The position numbers and the translations under genes were made by a program. Source: Oxobacter pfennigii (lineage in GTDB: Bacteria > Bacillota > Clostridia > Clostridiales > Oxobacteraceae). Taken from it: a stretch of DNA of 64,000 bases. The notes under the pieces were generated by a model. That model had not been told where the DNA came from, did not search any database, and was given only the letters and a program-made list of their open reading frames with translations. Shown piece by piece: positions 43,084 to 52,261 of the stretch. Positions within the stretch are counted from its first letter, which is position 1. Every line of letters begins with the position of its first letter. The stretch spans positions 295,555 to 359,554 of the forward strand of contig NZ_LKET01000029.1 of the NCBI RefSeq assembly GCF_001317355.1. The letters are read 5' to 3'.

Positions 43084-43584
43084 TTATACCTCCTCGTCTA
43101 GGTCAATCATTTCCAGACGCAGTTTTTCTAAGGATTTATACAGATGAGTTTTTACCGTATTGATATTCTCATTTAAAATTTCAGCAATTTCGGATAATTT
43201 AAGGTCCTCAAAATATCTTAATATTATGATGCTACGGCAGATATCCGGCAGAGTGTCAATGGCTATACTAAGGTCAATGTTCTCATAAGTATCGGTTATA
43301 CCGCTGTCAAGGTACGTAATTACATCTTCACCCACAACTTTCAGCCTTTTTTGTTTTCTTAAAAAGTCCAGCGAAGTGTTCACTACAATTCTGTAGAACC
43401 AGGTTCTTATGTAAGAGGGTTCTTTTAAGGTATTTATTGTCGAAATTGCTTTATATATGGATTCCTGTACTATATCCATTGCATCATCAATATTTTTTAC
43501 ATGGCTGTATGCCAGCCTATAATATTTTTCCCTGTATTCAATGACATGCTCTGCCAATTGGTTTTTTAAACTGATTAAATTCAT
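43084..43584 (-). CDS. ECF sigma factor, SigV-like
   Basis: A 166-residue RNA polymerase sigma factor. Region 2 (LAYSHVKNIDDAMDIVQESIYKA, near 26-48, then TWFYRIVVNTSLDFLRKQKR) binds the -10; region 4 (LSEIAEILNENINTVKTHLYKSLEKLR, near 131-157) binds the -35. Co-encoded with an RsiV-like anti-sigma factor, hence likely the SigV group controlling envelope/lysozyme defence. An ECF-type promoter lies upstream, suggesting autoregulation. AAAGGAGCGG precedes the ATG. Confidence 0.9.
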   Translation of the reverse strand: MNLISLKNQLAEHVIEYREKYYRLAYSHVKNIDDAMDIVQESIYKAISTINTLKEPSYIRTWFYRIVVNTSLDFLRKQKRLKVVGEDVITYLDSGITDTYENIDLSIAIDTLPDICRSIIILRYFEDLKLSEIAEILNENINTVKTHLYKSLEKLRLEMIDLDEEV

Positions 43585-43602
43585 TTCACCGGCCGCTCCT
43601 TT

Positions 43603-43616
43603 AAGATACGTATCTT
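43603..43616. promoter_or_regulatory. Perfect 14-bp palindrome in the sigma gene leader
   Basis: AAGATACGTATCTT, a perfect palindrome between the predicted ECF promoter and the sigma gene ribosome site. It could be an operator or simply an AT-rich chance palindrome. Confidence 0.4.
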
Positions 43617-43632
43617 GTTGTTCAACATTTGT

Positions 43633-43660
43633 TAGACGGCTGTGCCCTGCAAAAAGTTTT
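43633..43660 (-). promoter_or_regulatory. Candidate ECF (SigV-type) autoregulatory promoter
   Basis: Minus strand: AAAACTTTTT as -35 (43660-43651), AAAC to CGTC spacing 17 bp, -10 CGTCTAA (43638-43632). The AAC...CGTC pattern is that of many ECF sigma promoters. Start expected near 43628, about 44 bases before the ATG. Confidence 0.5.
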
Positions 43661-43731
43661 AGTTATCCAGCACATTATAAATTTTTAACAGGAAATATAC
43701 AATAGGAATGACATCCTATCTTCAGTTAAAG

Positions 43732-43760
43732 TTGTTAACTGCCGCACATGGGTCTATAAT
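43732..43760 (+). promoter_or_regulatory. SigA-type promoter
   Basis: -35 TTGTTA (43732-43737), 17-bp spacer, perfect -10 TATAAT (43755-43760), start near 43767, just before AAGGAGGCG of the following gene. Drives the unknown 204-residue protein, back to back with the sigma promoter. Confidence 0.7.
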
Positions 43761-43784
43761 AATGTTTAAGGAGGCGATGCATTT

Positions 43785-44399
43785 ATGGGTATATTAAGAG
43801 ATGTATTCGGGCCAAGCAGAGAAGAAATTTGGACAAAGTTAAGTGAAGAAATTGGAGCGGATTATGTAAATGGCGGGTTTTGGAAAGGTGATAAGGTAGT
43901 TGCCAAGGTTGGAGATTGGACCATTATATTAGATACCTATACAGTTTCTACGGGAAAATCCTCCGTTACTTATACCAGGATGAGAGCTCCTTATGTAAAT
44001 AAAGACGGCTTCAGATTCAAAATATATCGCAAGGGAATTTTCAGCGATTTAGGCAAGCTTTTCGGCATGCAGGATGTAGAGGTTGGTTATGAAGGCTTTG
44101 ACAGGGATTTTATTATACAGGGAACGGACACAGAAAAATTAAAGGAATTGTTTGCAAATCAAAAGATTCGCGAATTAATAGAGTATCAGCCAGGAATACA
44201 TTTAGAGGTTAAGGATGATGAAGGCTGGTTCGGTTCCCAGTTTCCCGAGGGAGTGGATGAACTGTGCTTTCAGGTTACAGGAGTTATTAAGGAAGTAGAA
44301 GTTTTAAAAATGTTATATTTCTTATTTGCAGTAGTATTAAATCAGTTATGCTTGATGGGTTCTGCTTATGAGGATGATCCGGAGATTGAGTTAAAATAA
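43785..44399 (+). CDS. Hypothetical cytoplasmic protein
   Basis: A 204-residue protein, MGILRDVFGPSREEIWTKL, without signal peptide. The first half looks like a beta-rich fold (DWTIILDTYTVSTGKSSVTY; DGFRFKIYRKGIFSDLGKLF), the C-terminal part is a hydrophobic helix (KMLYFLFAVVLNQLCLMG) and an acidic end. It may resemble DUF3137-type proteins but I cannot confirm this. Strong promoter and AAGGAGGCG site, single gene, convergent with clpP. Confidence 0.75.
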   Translation: MGILRDVFGPSREEIWTKLSEEIGADYVNGGFWKGDKVVAKVGDWTIILDTYTVSTGKSSVTYTRMRAPYVNKDGFRFKIYRKGIFSDLGKLFGMQDVEVGYEGFDRDFIIQGTDTEKLKELFANQKIRELIEYQPGIHLEVKDDEGWFGSQFPEGVDELCFQVTGVIKEVEVLKMLYFLFAVVLNQLCLMGSAYEDDPEIELK

Positions 44400-44429
44400 A
44401 AGCAGGGAGGTTTTATACCCCCCTTTAGT

Positions 44430-45014
44430 TTATCTTTTTAATATTACATCGTCAATTATCCCATATGCTTTTGCTTCGTCGGCAGTCATATAGAAATCCC
44501 TCTCAACATCGGCTTGGATTTTATCCAAAGGCTGACCTGTTCTTTCGCTGTATATTTTATTTAACTTATCTTTTGTCCTTAAAAGATGCTCAGCGTGTAT
44601 CTTGATATCCGTAGCCTGACCCTGCAATCCTCCAATAAGCGGCTGATGTATAAGTATCTCGCTGTTGGGAAGAGCAAAGCGTTTTCCCTTTGTGCCTGCT
44701 GCCAGCAAGAAGGAACCCATGCTTGCTGCCAGGCCTATGCAAATGGTAGAAACATCGCATTTGATATACTGCATTGTATCATAGATGGCAAAACCTGATG
44801 AAATGGAACCCCCCGGACTGTTAATATAAAAATGAATGTCTTTATCAGGGTCGGTTGCTTCCAGGTATAACAATTGGGCAACTACTAAGCTTGCGGTTAC
44901 GTCGTTTACCGTATCACTTAATATTATTATCCTGTCATTTAAAAGACGGGAATATATATCGTAGGAACGTTCTCCACGATTGGTTTGTTCAACTACTATT
45001 GGTACTAATGACAT
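44430..45014 (-). CDS. clpP: ATP-dependent Clp protease proteolytic subunit
   Basis: A 194-residue self-compartmentalising serine protease subunit, full length. Catalytic Ser98 (GLAASMGS), His123 (ILIHQPLIG) and Asp173 ([12 protein letters not shown]), with [11 protein letters not shown] in the oxyanion strand. ATG 45014 has AAGGAGTTGAT upstream. It is not next to tig, clpX or lon as the housekeeping clpP often is, so it may be a second copy. Its promoter overlaps the end of the AraC gene. Confidence 0.95.
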   Translation of the reverse strand: MSLVPIVVEQTNRGERSYDIYSRLLNDRIIILSDTVNDVTASLVVAQLLYLEATDPDKDIHFYINSPGGSISSGFAIYDTMQYIKCDVSTICIGLAASMGSFLLAAGTKGKRFALPNSEILIHQPLIGGLQGQATDIKIHAEHLLRTKDKLNKIYSERTGQPLDKIQADVERDFYMTADEAKAYGIIDDVILKR

Positions 45015-45043
45015 ATAATCAACTCCTTGTATCATTAATTTGA

Positions 45044-45052
45044 ATTGTAACA
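45044..45052 (-). promoter_or_regulatory. Extended -10 promoter of clpP
   Basis: TGTTACAAT on the minus strand (45052-45044), a TGn-extended -10 about 30 bases before the clpP ATG. No good -35. No CtsR heptad repeat is seen nearby. Confidence 0.4.
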
Positions 45053-45060
45053 GTATATTT

Positions 45061-45459
45061 TTATGCAGCCATTGAAACTATGGTTTCAACAGGTGTATTT
45101 TTAACAGAGTGCTTTTGGAGAACATGAACATTTTCATTTATCATGTTTCTATATTTTCTGGGACTCAAACCGAAAACCCTCTTAAAAGCTCTTGAGAATG
45201 ACTCTTCGGAGCTAAACTGGTATTTGAAAGCTATATCAGTAATCTTTTCATCTGTTCTTAACAAATCATTTGATGCCTCATTAAGCCTTCTTTGCCTTAT
45301 ATATTCCATAACAGGAGCTCCGGTAACATTTCGGAAGAGCTTGTGGAAATAGAATTCCGAAAAGTAGGACTGTTTGGCTATATCACTCAGTTTCAATTTC
45401 TCACATAGGTTATTTTCTATAAAATTAATTGATTTTTGAATTTTGGTTGCATACTCCAT
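45061..45459 (-). CDS. AraC-family DNA-binding regulator (short form)
   Basis: A 132-residue protein that is nearly only the AraC DNA-binding domain: first helix-turn-helix [22 protein letters not shown] (near 22-43) and second [25 protein letters not shown] with LSPRKYR (near 70-100). It has no sensor domain, like MarA/SoxS/Rob-type regulators. ATG 45459 has AAAGGAGGG upstream. A GGNGACA hairpin repeat lies in its leader, and it is divergent from a chemoreceptor gene. Confidence 0.88.
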   Translation of the reverse strand: MEYATKIQKSINFIENNLCEKLKLSDIAKQSYFSEFYFHKLFRNVTGAPVMEYIRQRRLNEASNDLLRTDEKITDIAFKYQFSSEESFSRAFKRVFGLSPRKYRNMINENVHVLQKHSVKNTPVETIVSMAA

Positions 45460-45478
45460 GATATACCCTCCTTTAGTT

Positions 45479-45515
45479 GGAGACATTTCACCGAAGGAGA
45501 AGTGTCGCCTTTCAT
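45479..45515 (-). repeat. GACA hairpin repeat, copy in the AraC leader
   Basis: On the minus strand: ATGAAAGGCGACA, a loop, TGTCTCCAACT, then the AAAGGAGGG ribosome site of the AraC gene. The same arrangement occurs twice near 60.1-60.4 kb. The arms pair over GGCGACA/TGTCTCC. Confidence 0.55.
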
Positions 45516-45599
45516 TATTCATATTTATAGATATTATATACAATTAATAATCAAAAAACCTGACATTCTTTGCTCAACTTAGAGGTATTTGGCATTCAG

Positions 45600-45634
45600 T
45601 ATAATTTAAGTATATATATCAATATAATTTAAGT
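45600..45634 (+). repeat. 12-bp direct repeat between AraC and chemoreceptor genes
   Basis: TATAATTTAAGT occurs at 45600-45611 and 45623-45634, 23 bp apart on the same face of the helix (about two turns). Position and spacing suit half-sites for an AraC-type regulator; the AT-rich setting allows chance. Confidence 0.35.
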
Positions 45635-45788
45635 CAAAAAATTATTAAATAATTAATAAAATCAATATTTTAATGGTTATATAAATATAGATTTAAATAA
45701 AAAGAAACTATGAAGAAATATTTAAAAAAAAGAGGAAACACGATGATTTACGTCGAATAGACGCTACATATGAGGAGGTAATTTATCC

Positions 45789-47510
45789 ATGAGCATATTG
45801 TCAAATCTAAAAATCAGAACAAAACTAACTATTCTAACCATCTTTATGGCCATTGGAATTACAGCGGTAGGAGCTGTAGGATACTATTACACAAATATGG
45901 ACAGACAAAATACGGCAGAAATATACAATGAATATCTTCTTCCAATCCAATTTATCAACGAAATCAGTAAACAATCAAGTGCTATGGAAGCCGATTTAAT
46001 TGAGCTTATAATGAATGATAGTTTATCAGAACAAAATGCTATCACTAACGATATAGAAAATCGGAAAAACTTGATTAACGAAAGCCTTGCAGCCTATGAA
46101 AGAAGCACCATTGATGAAAATGAAGCTGCGAATTTGGAGCTTCTTAAAAATAGTTTGAACGCATGGGTCAATGTTATTGACCGATGTATCACACTTATTA
46201 AAGGCGGAAACATAGATGAAGCTTATTCATTGTTTAAATCCACAGGGAAAGGTGCGCTGGATGAATTTAACGATGCCATTCTTGAGCTTTCAAATTATAA
46301 CTCCGGTATATTTATGAGCAAGTATAAGAATACGGATGAAGACAGTAAAGTAGGTATGCTTATTCTCATCATAATAGCATCTGTAGTATTGCTTGCTCTG
46401 GTATTCGGTTATTTTATTGCTCAATCCATTACCAAGCCTATCCACGGTATAAATACTATAATAAAAAGGTTGTCGGATTTTAATCTTACCTATGACCCCA
46501 GCTCCAAAATAATAATGAACAGTAAGGACGAGACGGGTGCGATGTCTCAAAATATGTACGAGATGGGTAAATCCTTAAGAAAAATGGCAAAGCGCTTGAT
46601 AACTGTTTCAGGGAATCTAACAGACCGTTCTAAGGAATTGGCCGTTGCAGCTGATGAGAATACTAAATCTATTGGGCAGGTAGTTGTCACTATTAATGAA
46701 ATTGCCGAAGGAAACAGCAAGCAGGCCGAAATGGTCAATAAGACCAGCGACACCATACTTCAGGTGGTAAAAACCATAGACGAGGTAAACTCTGCAACAG
46801 CCGAAAATACGCAAAGCGCGGATAAATCCCTTGAAATAATCCAGCTGGGGCAGAAAGCCGTGGCACATACAATAGAAAAAAGCAATGAAAATCAAGCAAT
46901 ATCAAAAGAAGTAGGGACATCCGTCGGAGAGCTGGGTGAAATGATTTCAAAAGTTGTAAGCATTGTGGATGTCATAACATCTATAGCCGAGCAAACAAAC
47001 CTTCTTGCATTGAATGCAGCCATTGAGGCGGCAAGGGCGGGAGAAGCAGGAAGAGGATTCGCCGTGGTTTCCGATGAAATAAGAAAGCTTGCCGAGAGCT
47101 CTTCTGATGCAGCTAAAGAGATAATTGAAATAATAAATGCCACCACAAACAAAAGCAAATATACCGTGGATAAGATGGCACAGGTAAGAACCATAGTGGA
47201 TGCACAAACCAAGGCCATTTACGAAACCAAGGATGCTTTTGAAAAAATCAGGATGGCAGTTGAAGACATAGTAAAACGCACCAGAGAATCCGCCTATATG
47301 CTTGAAAATGTAAATAAAGTTTCAAATGAAATAGCAGTTCAAACCCAGGACATGGCTGCTGTTTCACAGCAATCTGCAGCCAGTGCCCAGGAGATTTCAG
47401 CTTCCAGTGAACAGCAATTGGCATCAATTGAAATGATATCCCAATTTGCAGAAGACTTAAAAACAATGGCACAGGAGTTGTCCGTTGAGACAAGTAAGTT
47501 TCAGCTTTAG
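45789..47510 (+). CDS. Methyl-accepting chemotaxis protein (membrane type)
   Basis: A 573-residue chemoreceptor: TM1 about 10-32, a four-helix-bundle (4HB_MCP-type) outer domain (33-185), TM2 about 187-209, HAMP (about 208-262, beginning [17 protein letters not shown]) and the cytoplasmic signalling coiled coil with the hairpin tip [19 protein letters not shown] near 401. It signals to CheA/CheW. GAGGAGG is upstream of the ATG. Ligand unknown. A terminator follows. Confidence 0.95.
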   Translation: MSILSNLKIRTKLTILTIFMAIGITAVGAVGYYYTNMDRQNTAEIYNEYLLPIQFINEISKQSSAMEADLIELIMNDSLSEQNAITNDIENRKNLINESLAAYERSTIDENEAANLELLKNSLNAWVNVIDRCITLIKGGNIDEAYSLFKSTGKGALDEFNDAILELSNYNSGIFMSKYKNTDEDSKVGMLILIIIASVVLLALVFGYFIAQSITKPIHGINTIIKRLSDFNLTYDPSSKIIMNSKDETGAMSQNMYEMGKSLRKMAKRLITVSGNLTDRSKELAVAADENTKSIGQVVVTINEIAEGNSKQAEMVNKTSDTILQVVKTIDEVNSATAENTQSADKSLEIIQLGQKAVAHTIEKSNENQAISKEVGTSVGELGEMISKVVSIVDVITSIAEQTNLLALNAAIEAARAGEAGRGFAVVSDEIRKLAESSSDAAKEIIEIINATTNKSKYTVDKMAQVRTIVDAQTKAIYETKDAFEKIRMAVEDIVKRTRESAYMLENVNKVSNEIAVQTQDMAAVSQQSAASAQEISASSEQQLASIEMISQFAEDLKTMAQELSVETSKFQL

Positions 47511-47514
47511 AAAT

Positions 47515-47537
47515 AAGCCGGGAGGCTTTCCCGGCTT
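47515..47537. terminator. Bidirectional terminator at the end of the radical SAM operon
   Basis: AAGCCGGGA (47515-47523) pairs with TCCCGGCTT (47529-47537). Lies between the convergent chemoreceptor gene and the last radical SAM gene. Confidence 0.8.
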
Positions 47538-47542
47538 TAAAC

Positions 47543-48913
47543 TTAACTTTTTCTTACTTCCAGCATCAGCTTTATATATAAAGGGAGTATTTTTATGGAA
47601 CCCTTTGTGATTCTTATAAGAGTCATAAATCCAAAGCGATTTATCATGTATGAGGCGCTGTTTAAACGGAGGTTTACGAATAGAATAAACTTAAGAATCT
47701 CGAAATAATACCTGCTTAATGAAATTTTGGAAGGCTTTATGGAAACCTTGCTAAAGCTCCACATTTCATAATCCTCAATCCTTAAAAGAAGGCGGTCTTT
47801 GTATTTTTGGTACATGGGAAGATTGGGAAAAGGAGTCAAGGGACAAAAGGTGGTTATTTCAGGCTTTAGTTTTTTTACAAAGCTCCTGAAATTCTTAAAG
47901 TCTTTTGTATCCCAATCAGGGTGGAGCATAAAGGATGCCCAGCAGTCAATTTTTGCTTCCTTTAAGATTTTGCTGGCTTTATAGTTGTCTTCCACTGTGG
48001 ATTTCTTTTTATAATCTGCAAGCTCCTTTTCACTGAAGGTTTCATATCCCACCAATACTGCTTTAAGGCCGCATTTTCCCAACCTCTTTATGGTTTCTGG
48101 GTGAGATATTATGCTTTTTACGCTGCCGTAGCAAATGAAATTCTTTACTATATTGTTTTGCTCAATTAAATCGCAGAATTTCTCCAGCCTGTCCCGGTTA
48201 TTGAGAAAATTGTTATCATAAAACATTATGCTGTCTTCCTGAATGTCCTTTATCTGATTCATAACGCATTCAAGGTCTATATCATTTTCTTTTGCACCCT
48301 CAATCCTCCACCTTAGGCAAAAGTCGCAGTTGCTGCTGCAGCCTAAAGAAGTCTGCATAATTGCGCAGGGTTTGTATCCAAGGTAGCTGTAATGTTGCCT
48401 GTATTTTTGCGTTGATAGCCTGTTTGGGATGATATATTCATTTCTTCCGAATACATTGGTGGATCTATATTGGTTTACTTTGCTGTGGATTCCGTCAATT
48501 AAATGCAGTTCTTTTTTAGATTCTAAAGCATCAAAGAGTAAATTTAAATTGTCCCTTGTGGTGTATTTAAATACATGGTCTATGTTAATGTCATAAAAAG
48601 AGGAGAGATTTAAAAATGCCTGAGTACCTCCTGCAATGACTATGATGCCGGAATTTATTTCTTTTACTTTACACGCAATGCTTTTAACCATGTTTACATC
48701 AATGCACAGAGAAGTAATGCCCACAACATGGGGTTTAAAGGTTTCCAGTTCCTTTTCAAGCGTGTTTTCTATCATCATATCCAGTATCTTGATTTCATGT
48801 CTGTCCATTAAGACCGCATACACCATTTCAAGGCCAATGGGTTCACAGAACATGAACTCACCTAAGGTTACCGCCTGCTTAACCCTGGGAGGGCGTACCA
48901 ACAGTATTTTCAT
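47543..48913 (-). CDS. B12-binding-type radical SAM protein 4
   Basis: A 456-residue protein: N-terminal Rossmann-like cobalamin-binding-type domain (about 1-140, MKILLVRPPR; HVVGITSLCIDVNMVK; IVIAGGTQAF) and a radical SAM domain with cluster Cys192, Cys196, Cys199 in GCSSNCDFC, followed by IMFYDNNFLNNRDRLEKFC and GLKAVLVGYETFSEKEL. The DxHxxG cobalamin His ligand is not seen, as in many class B members. C-terminal helical tail. Members of this group methylate, cyclise or couple unactivated carbons. Last gene of the operon, 15 bases after the previous stop, RBS AAGAGGTG. Close paralogue of the proteins at 50254 and 52262. Confidence 0.88.
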   Translation of the reverse strand: MKILLVRPPRVKQAVTLGEFMFCEPIGLEMVYAVLMDRHEIKILDMMIENTLEKELETFKPHVVGITSLCIDVNMVKSIACKVKEINSGIIVIAGGTQAFLNLSSFYDINIDHVFKYTTRDNLNLLFDALESKKELHLIDGIHSKVNQYRSTNVFGRNEYIIPNRLSTQKYRQHYSYLGYKPCAIMQTSLGCSSNCDFCLRWRIEGAKENDIDLECVMNQIKDIQEDSIMFYDNNFLNNRDRLEKFCDLIEQNNIVKNFICYGSVKSIISHPETIKRLGKCGLKAVLVGYETFSEKELADYKKKSTVEDNYKASKILKEAKIDCWASFMLHPDWDTKDFKNFRSFVKKLKPEITTFCPLTPFPNLPMYQKYKDRLLLRIEDYEMWSFSKVSIKPSKISLSRYYFEILKFILFVNLRLNSASYMINRFGFMTLIRITKGSIKILPLYIKLMLEVRKS

Positions 48914-48928
48914 AGGGCACCTCTTGTT

Positions 48929-50248
48929 TTATATAATATTTGGAGTAATTTTGTTTTTTATCTGAGACCTGTAAAATAAATTAACGCCCAGATAAAAAAG
49001 GAAATTCAACGGCCTTTTAAAAAAATTGCCGTGAAAAATCGTCCTGTTCAATATGCTTTTAATTGAAAATACTTTGTTATAGAGCTTCCAGTAGCTTTGG
49101 GTAAGCTCATCGGGAGACATATTTCTTGGTTGATGAACTGCTTCCGTGCCGTTATATGAATAAATATCATGGTTTATAATTCTATTTTGTTCCTTCATCT
49201 TGCTGAAAAATTCCGTGCCGGGTATGGGGGTCAAAATATAAAATCTGGGCACAACAATTTTATTATCTTCAATGAATTTGGCAGTTGCCATTATGGATTC
49301 AACGGTATCCCCTTCTGCACCCACTACCATCTCTGTGGATACATCAATCCCCGCCTTTCTGATATTCTCCAATAGCTTTCCGTATTCTTCAACCTTTGCC
49401 CAGGCCTTGTTCATGCTGTTTAAGCTCTCCTGAGATATGCTCTCTATTCCAAAGCTTAAGGCAATGCAGCCGCTGTCTCTTACAATCTCTAATATCTCAC
49501 CGTCTCTGCCTATCTCAACAGAACATTGGGACAGCCAGGACATATCAAGCTTTTTGATTTCTGTACACAGCTTTTTTAAATAGTCTTTGTCAGAAAGTAT
49601 ATTATCGTCCAGAAGGAGAAATTTTTTAAAACCCAACTCTTTTACTCTTTTTATATCTCTTATTACGTTTTCTATTGGGCTTCTGTAATATTTAGTCTTA
49701 TAAAGGCAGTAGACCGAGCAAAAGCTGCATACATTGGGACAGCCTCTTCCTGCCTGTACCGGCAGAAAGTCACCGATATTTTTATTTAAAAGCAATTCAT
49801 ATTTTGGGGTAGGGCAATTTAACTCTGTCAATTCCTTTTGATAAAAGGGCTTGAGATTATTATCTTCAATGTCTTTTAAAACCTCATGCCATACGCCTTC
49901 GGCATCTCCTATGACGATGCTGTCGCAGCACTTTTTTGCTTCTTCAGGCATAAGGCTAACCATATAACCTCCCAAAAGCACAGTTTTGCCTCTTTTTTTA
50001 AATTTTTTTGCAATATCCATGCTCCTTATAACGGCATGTCCCATACTACCGATGGCAATTACATCTGCATCCGTTTTATAAGGAACATCCTCAATTGTTT
50101 CAAGGCAAACTTCAACTTCCCAATCGGGAGGAGTCAATGCGGCAAGAAGAGGAAAGGCAAGGCCTACAAAATAAAGCTTTTTCTTCTTTATAAGGTTTTT
50201 ATTCATGTCATATGGTGTAGGCTGTATAAAGAGTATTTTTTTATTCAT
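48929..50248 (-). CDS. B12-binding-type radical SAM protein 3 (BchE-like)
   Basis: A 439-residue protein of the same architecture but a different subfamily from the other three. Starts MNKKILFIQPTPYD; N-terminal B12-type fold (DADVIAIGSMGHAVIRS; KTVLLGGYMVSLMPEEA); radical SAM cysteines Cys170, Cys174, Cys177 in GCPNVCSFC; then FKKFLLLDDNILSDKDYLKK, SFGIESISQESLNSM and ILTPIPGTEFFSKM. The C-terminal part is hydrophobic and basic (FKRPLNFLFYLGVNLFYRS) and may touch the membrane. ATG 50248 has AGGTGA upstream and lies 5 bases after the previous stop. Confidence 0.88.
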   Translation of the reverse strand: MNKKILFIQPTPYDMNKNLIKKKKLYFVGLAFPLLAALTPPDWEVEVCLETIEDVPYKTDADVIAIGSMGHAVIRSMDIAKKFKKRGKTVLLGGYMVSLMPEEAKKCCDSIVIGDAEGVWHEVLKDIEDNNLKPFYQKELTELNCPTPKYELLLNKNIGDFLPVQAGRGCPNVCSFCSVYCLYKTKYYRSPIENVIRDIKRVKELGFKKFLLLDDNILSDKDYLKKLCTEIKKLDMSWLSQCSVEIGRDGEILEIVRDSGCIALSFGIESISQESLNSMNKAWAKVEEYGKLLENIRKAGIDVSTEMVVGAEGDTVESIMATAKFIEDNKIVVPRFYILTPIPGTEFFSKMKEQNRIINHDIYSYNGTEAVHQPRNMSPDELTQSYWKLYNKVFSIKSILNRTIFHGNFFKRPLNFLFYLGVNLFYRSQIKNKITPNII

Positions 50249-50253
50249 AGCTT

Positions 50254-51618
50254 TCACCTGATTTCCTTTTGCAGTGATTTTTTAATGTATTGCATCGTAA
50301 TGCTGCTTGTTCCCAGTGATAATTTAAAGCATTCCTTTATGCCATACTTTTTTATCATCTTTAAAATATTTACCGGGTTCATGGTTATTTTATAATATAT
50401 TTTAAGTATATTAAAATAATAGCTTCTTATATCCATTTTAACCGGCTTGACCACAGTATGAGCCAAATCCCATTTTTCAAACTGGTCCCTGCTTATTATA
50501 AGCGTGTCTTTGTAATCATCATAAAGTTCAGTGCCAGGAAGTGGAGTAAAGGGCTGAAGGTTTATGAATTTTATATTAAGCTTTTTGATCCATATATAAA
50601 GATTACTGAAATCTTTTTTTTCATAATCTATGCCTATTATAAAGGTGCCATAGCATTCTATATTATATTTATTCAATATGGAAACGGCAGTTTCATTTAT
50701 TTCAACTGAGCTTTTTTTGTTGTATTTTAATAATTCCTCTTCCCGGCCCGATTCCAAGCCAACTATTACTGCCCTCAGCCCCGAGGCTTGAAATCTCTTG
50801 ATTACGTCCTCATTTTTGGCAATAAAGTCTGCCCGACCATAAATTAAATACTTCTTTTTAATATTCTGTTCATCTAATGCATTGCAAAATTCAAGGAGCC
50901 TGTCTCTGTCCACCAGAAAATCATCATCAACTATATAAATTTCATCCTCCGGTATGTTTTTTAATTCATCTATGATGTCTTTTATATTCCTGAAAAAATA
51001 TTTTCCGTCAGTTATCTTCCTGCAAAAGCAAAAGCTGCAGTTATATGGGCACCCAAAAGATGTCTTCATAAGGGCGCAGGGGTTGTGGAACATGTAATAA
51101 TATTTGTCCCTATATTTTTTAACAAGGCTTCTGTCAGGATGAGGGTATGCAAATGTAGTTTCTTTTATTGGCGATAAATTGTTTCCCCAGATGCCTTCAA
51201 TATTTTCCGTAGATAAATTATTTTGAAGGGCGCTTATTATTTGCCCAAAGGTTTTAATGCCGTTTGCTTTTATAATATAGTCAATAAAAGGAGAGTCAAA
51301 ATCCTCCGGAACCACTTCAGCATGGACTCCGCCTACAACAACACTGCAATTCTTAATTTGCTTTATCTCCCGAGCGTACTCCTTAACTATGTTTACATGG
51401 GCAATGTACGCCGTCAATCCCACAACATCAGGGTTAAATTTTTCTATATAAAAGGAGATAGGCTTTTTCTCAAGTATCATGTCCAAGATTTCAACTTCAT
51501 GACCGTAACTTTTAATATATGTGCCTAAATATTCAAGCTCTAGGGGCTCGCAAATCATTACCTTTTGAAGCCCTATGGTTTCCTTATGGGGCTTTGGCCT
51601 TATGAGAAGTATCTTCAC
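50254..51618 (-). CDS. B12-binding-type radical SAM protein 2
   Basis: A 454-residue protein: B12-type domain (KILLIRPKPHKE; ICEPLELEYLGTYIKSYGH; VVVGGVHAEVVPEDF) and radical SAM domain with Cys190, Cys194, Cys197 in GCPYNCSFC, then IYIVDDDFLVDRDRLLEFC, GLRAVIVGLESGREEELL and LQPFTPLPGTELYDDY. GTG 51618 (MKILLIRP, like its paralogues) has AAGGTGAT seven bases upstream; TTG 51624 overlapping the methyltransferase stop is the alternative. No visible His ligand for cobalamin. Paralogous to proteins 1 and 4. Confidence 0.88.
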   Translation of the reverse strand: MKILLIRPKPHKETIGLQKVMICEPLELEYLGTYIKSYGHEVEILDMILEKKPISFYIEKFNPDVVGLTAYIAHVNIVKEYAREIKQIKNCSVVVGGVHAEVVPEDFDSPFIDYIIKANGIKTFGQIISALQNNLSTENIEGIWGNNLSPIKETTFAYPHPDRSLVKKYRDKYYYMFHNPCALMKTSFGCPYNCSFCFCRKITDGKYFFRNIKDIIDELKNIPEDEIYIVDDDFLVDRDRLLEFCNALDEQNIKKKYLIYGRADFIAKNEDVIKRFQASGLRAVIVGLESGREEELLKYNKKSSVEINETAVSILNKYNIECYGTFIIGIDYEKKDFSNLYIWIKKLNIKFINLQPFTPLPGTELYDDYKDTLIISRDQFEKWDLAHTVVKPVKMDIRSYYFNILKIYYKITMNPVNILKMIKKYGIKECFKLSLGTSSITMQYIKKSLQKEIR

Positions 51619-51620
51619 AT

Positions 51621-52256
51621 TCAATCACCTTCCTTTAAAAAGAGAAAAAGGCAGATTGCAGGCATGAAGGCCTTTTCTTTTATTGAAACAATATCGATGC
51701 TTTTAAATTTACCCCTTATGAGGTTTAAAACTTCGTCTATCGACGGATAAGCTGCCTTGCTGGTAGTGAGCTTTACAAAAAACATGGCAAGGCTGTCGTA
51801 GAAGCTGTTAACCGAAGCCTGGGCTAAAATAAAGTATCCATTTTTTTTAAGAAGCCTGTGGAATTTTTCAATTGCCTTTGCCTTATCCTGGTAATAGGGA
51901 AAGGAGTGAGTACAGATGATAATATCAAATTCTCCCTCATTATATTCAAAGTTTTCGATGCTGCTTGTTATATAACTGGATGTTTTATCTTTATTTTTAC
52001 AAATATCAATCATACGGTTGGAGATATCAACTCCAGTACATTCTATGTCATAATCCTTAAATTTTGTTTTTATTTCTCTTATGAGCTGGCCGGTGCCGCA
52101 GCCCATATCAAGCAGCTTAATCTTCTTTCCTTTATCCAGAACAGAAGACAGGGTACTTATAACGGCTTTTCTTGTGGGAGTGAGTGAATACTTCTGCACC
52201 CACAGGCCGTCATATTTATTTGCCCAGTAGTCCCAAATTTTTGTTGTGTTGAACAT
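51621..52256 (-). CDS. Class I SAM-dependent methyltransferase
   Basis: A 211-residue methyltransferase with motif I LLDMGCGTGQ (48-57), the acidic loop at ECTGVDISNRMIDIC and post-I FDIIICTHSFPYYQDKAKAI. The KNGYFILAQASVNSF strand follows. The C-terminal third (KAAYPSIDEVLNLIRGKF; ICLFLFLKEGD) is short. Small-molecule or lipid methylation is likely in this setting. It lies five bases after radical SAM gene 1. Confidence 0.9.
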   Translation of the reverse strand: MFNTTKIWDYWANKYDGLWVQKYSLTPTRKAVISTLSSVLDKGKKIKLLDMGCGTGQLIREIKTKFKDYDIECTGVDISNRMIDICKNKDKTSSYITSSIENFEYNEGEFDIIICTHSFPYYQDKAKAIEKFHRLLKKNGYFILAQASVNSFYDSLAMFFVKLTTSKAAYPSIDEVLNLIRGKFKSIDIVSIKEKAFMPAICLFLFLKEGD

Positions 52257-52261
52257 CAGCT

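Noticed and set aside
45660..45788. c-di-GMP or other riboswitch before the chemoreceptor gene
   Set aside because: No GEMM-type conserved core or extended pairing; only a small TACGTC/GACG stem.
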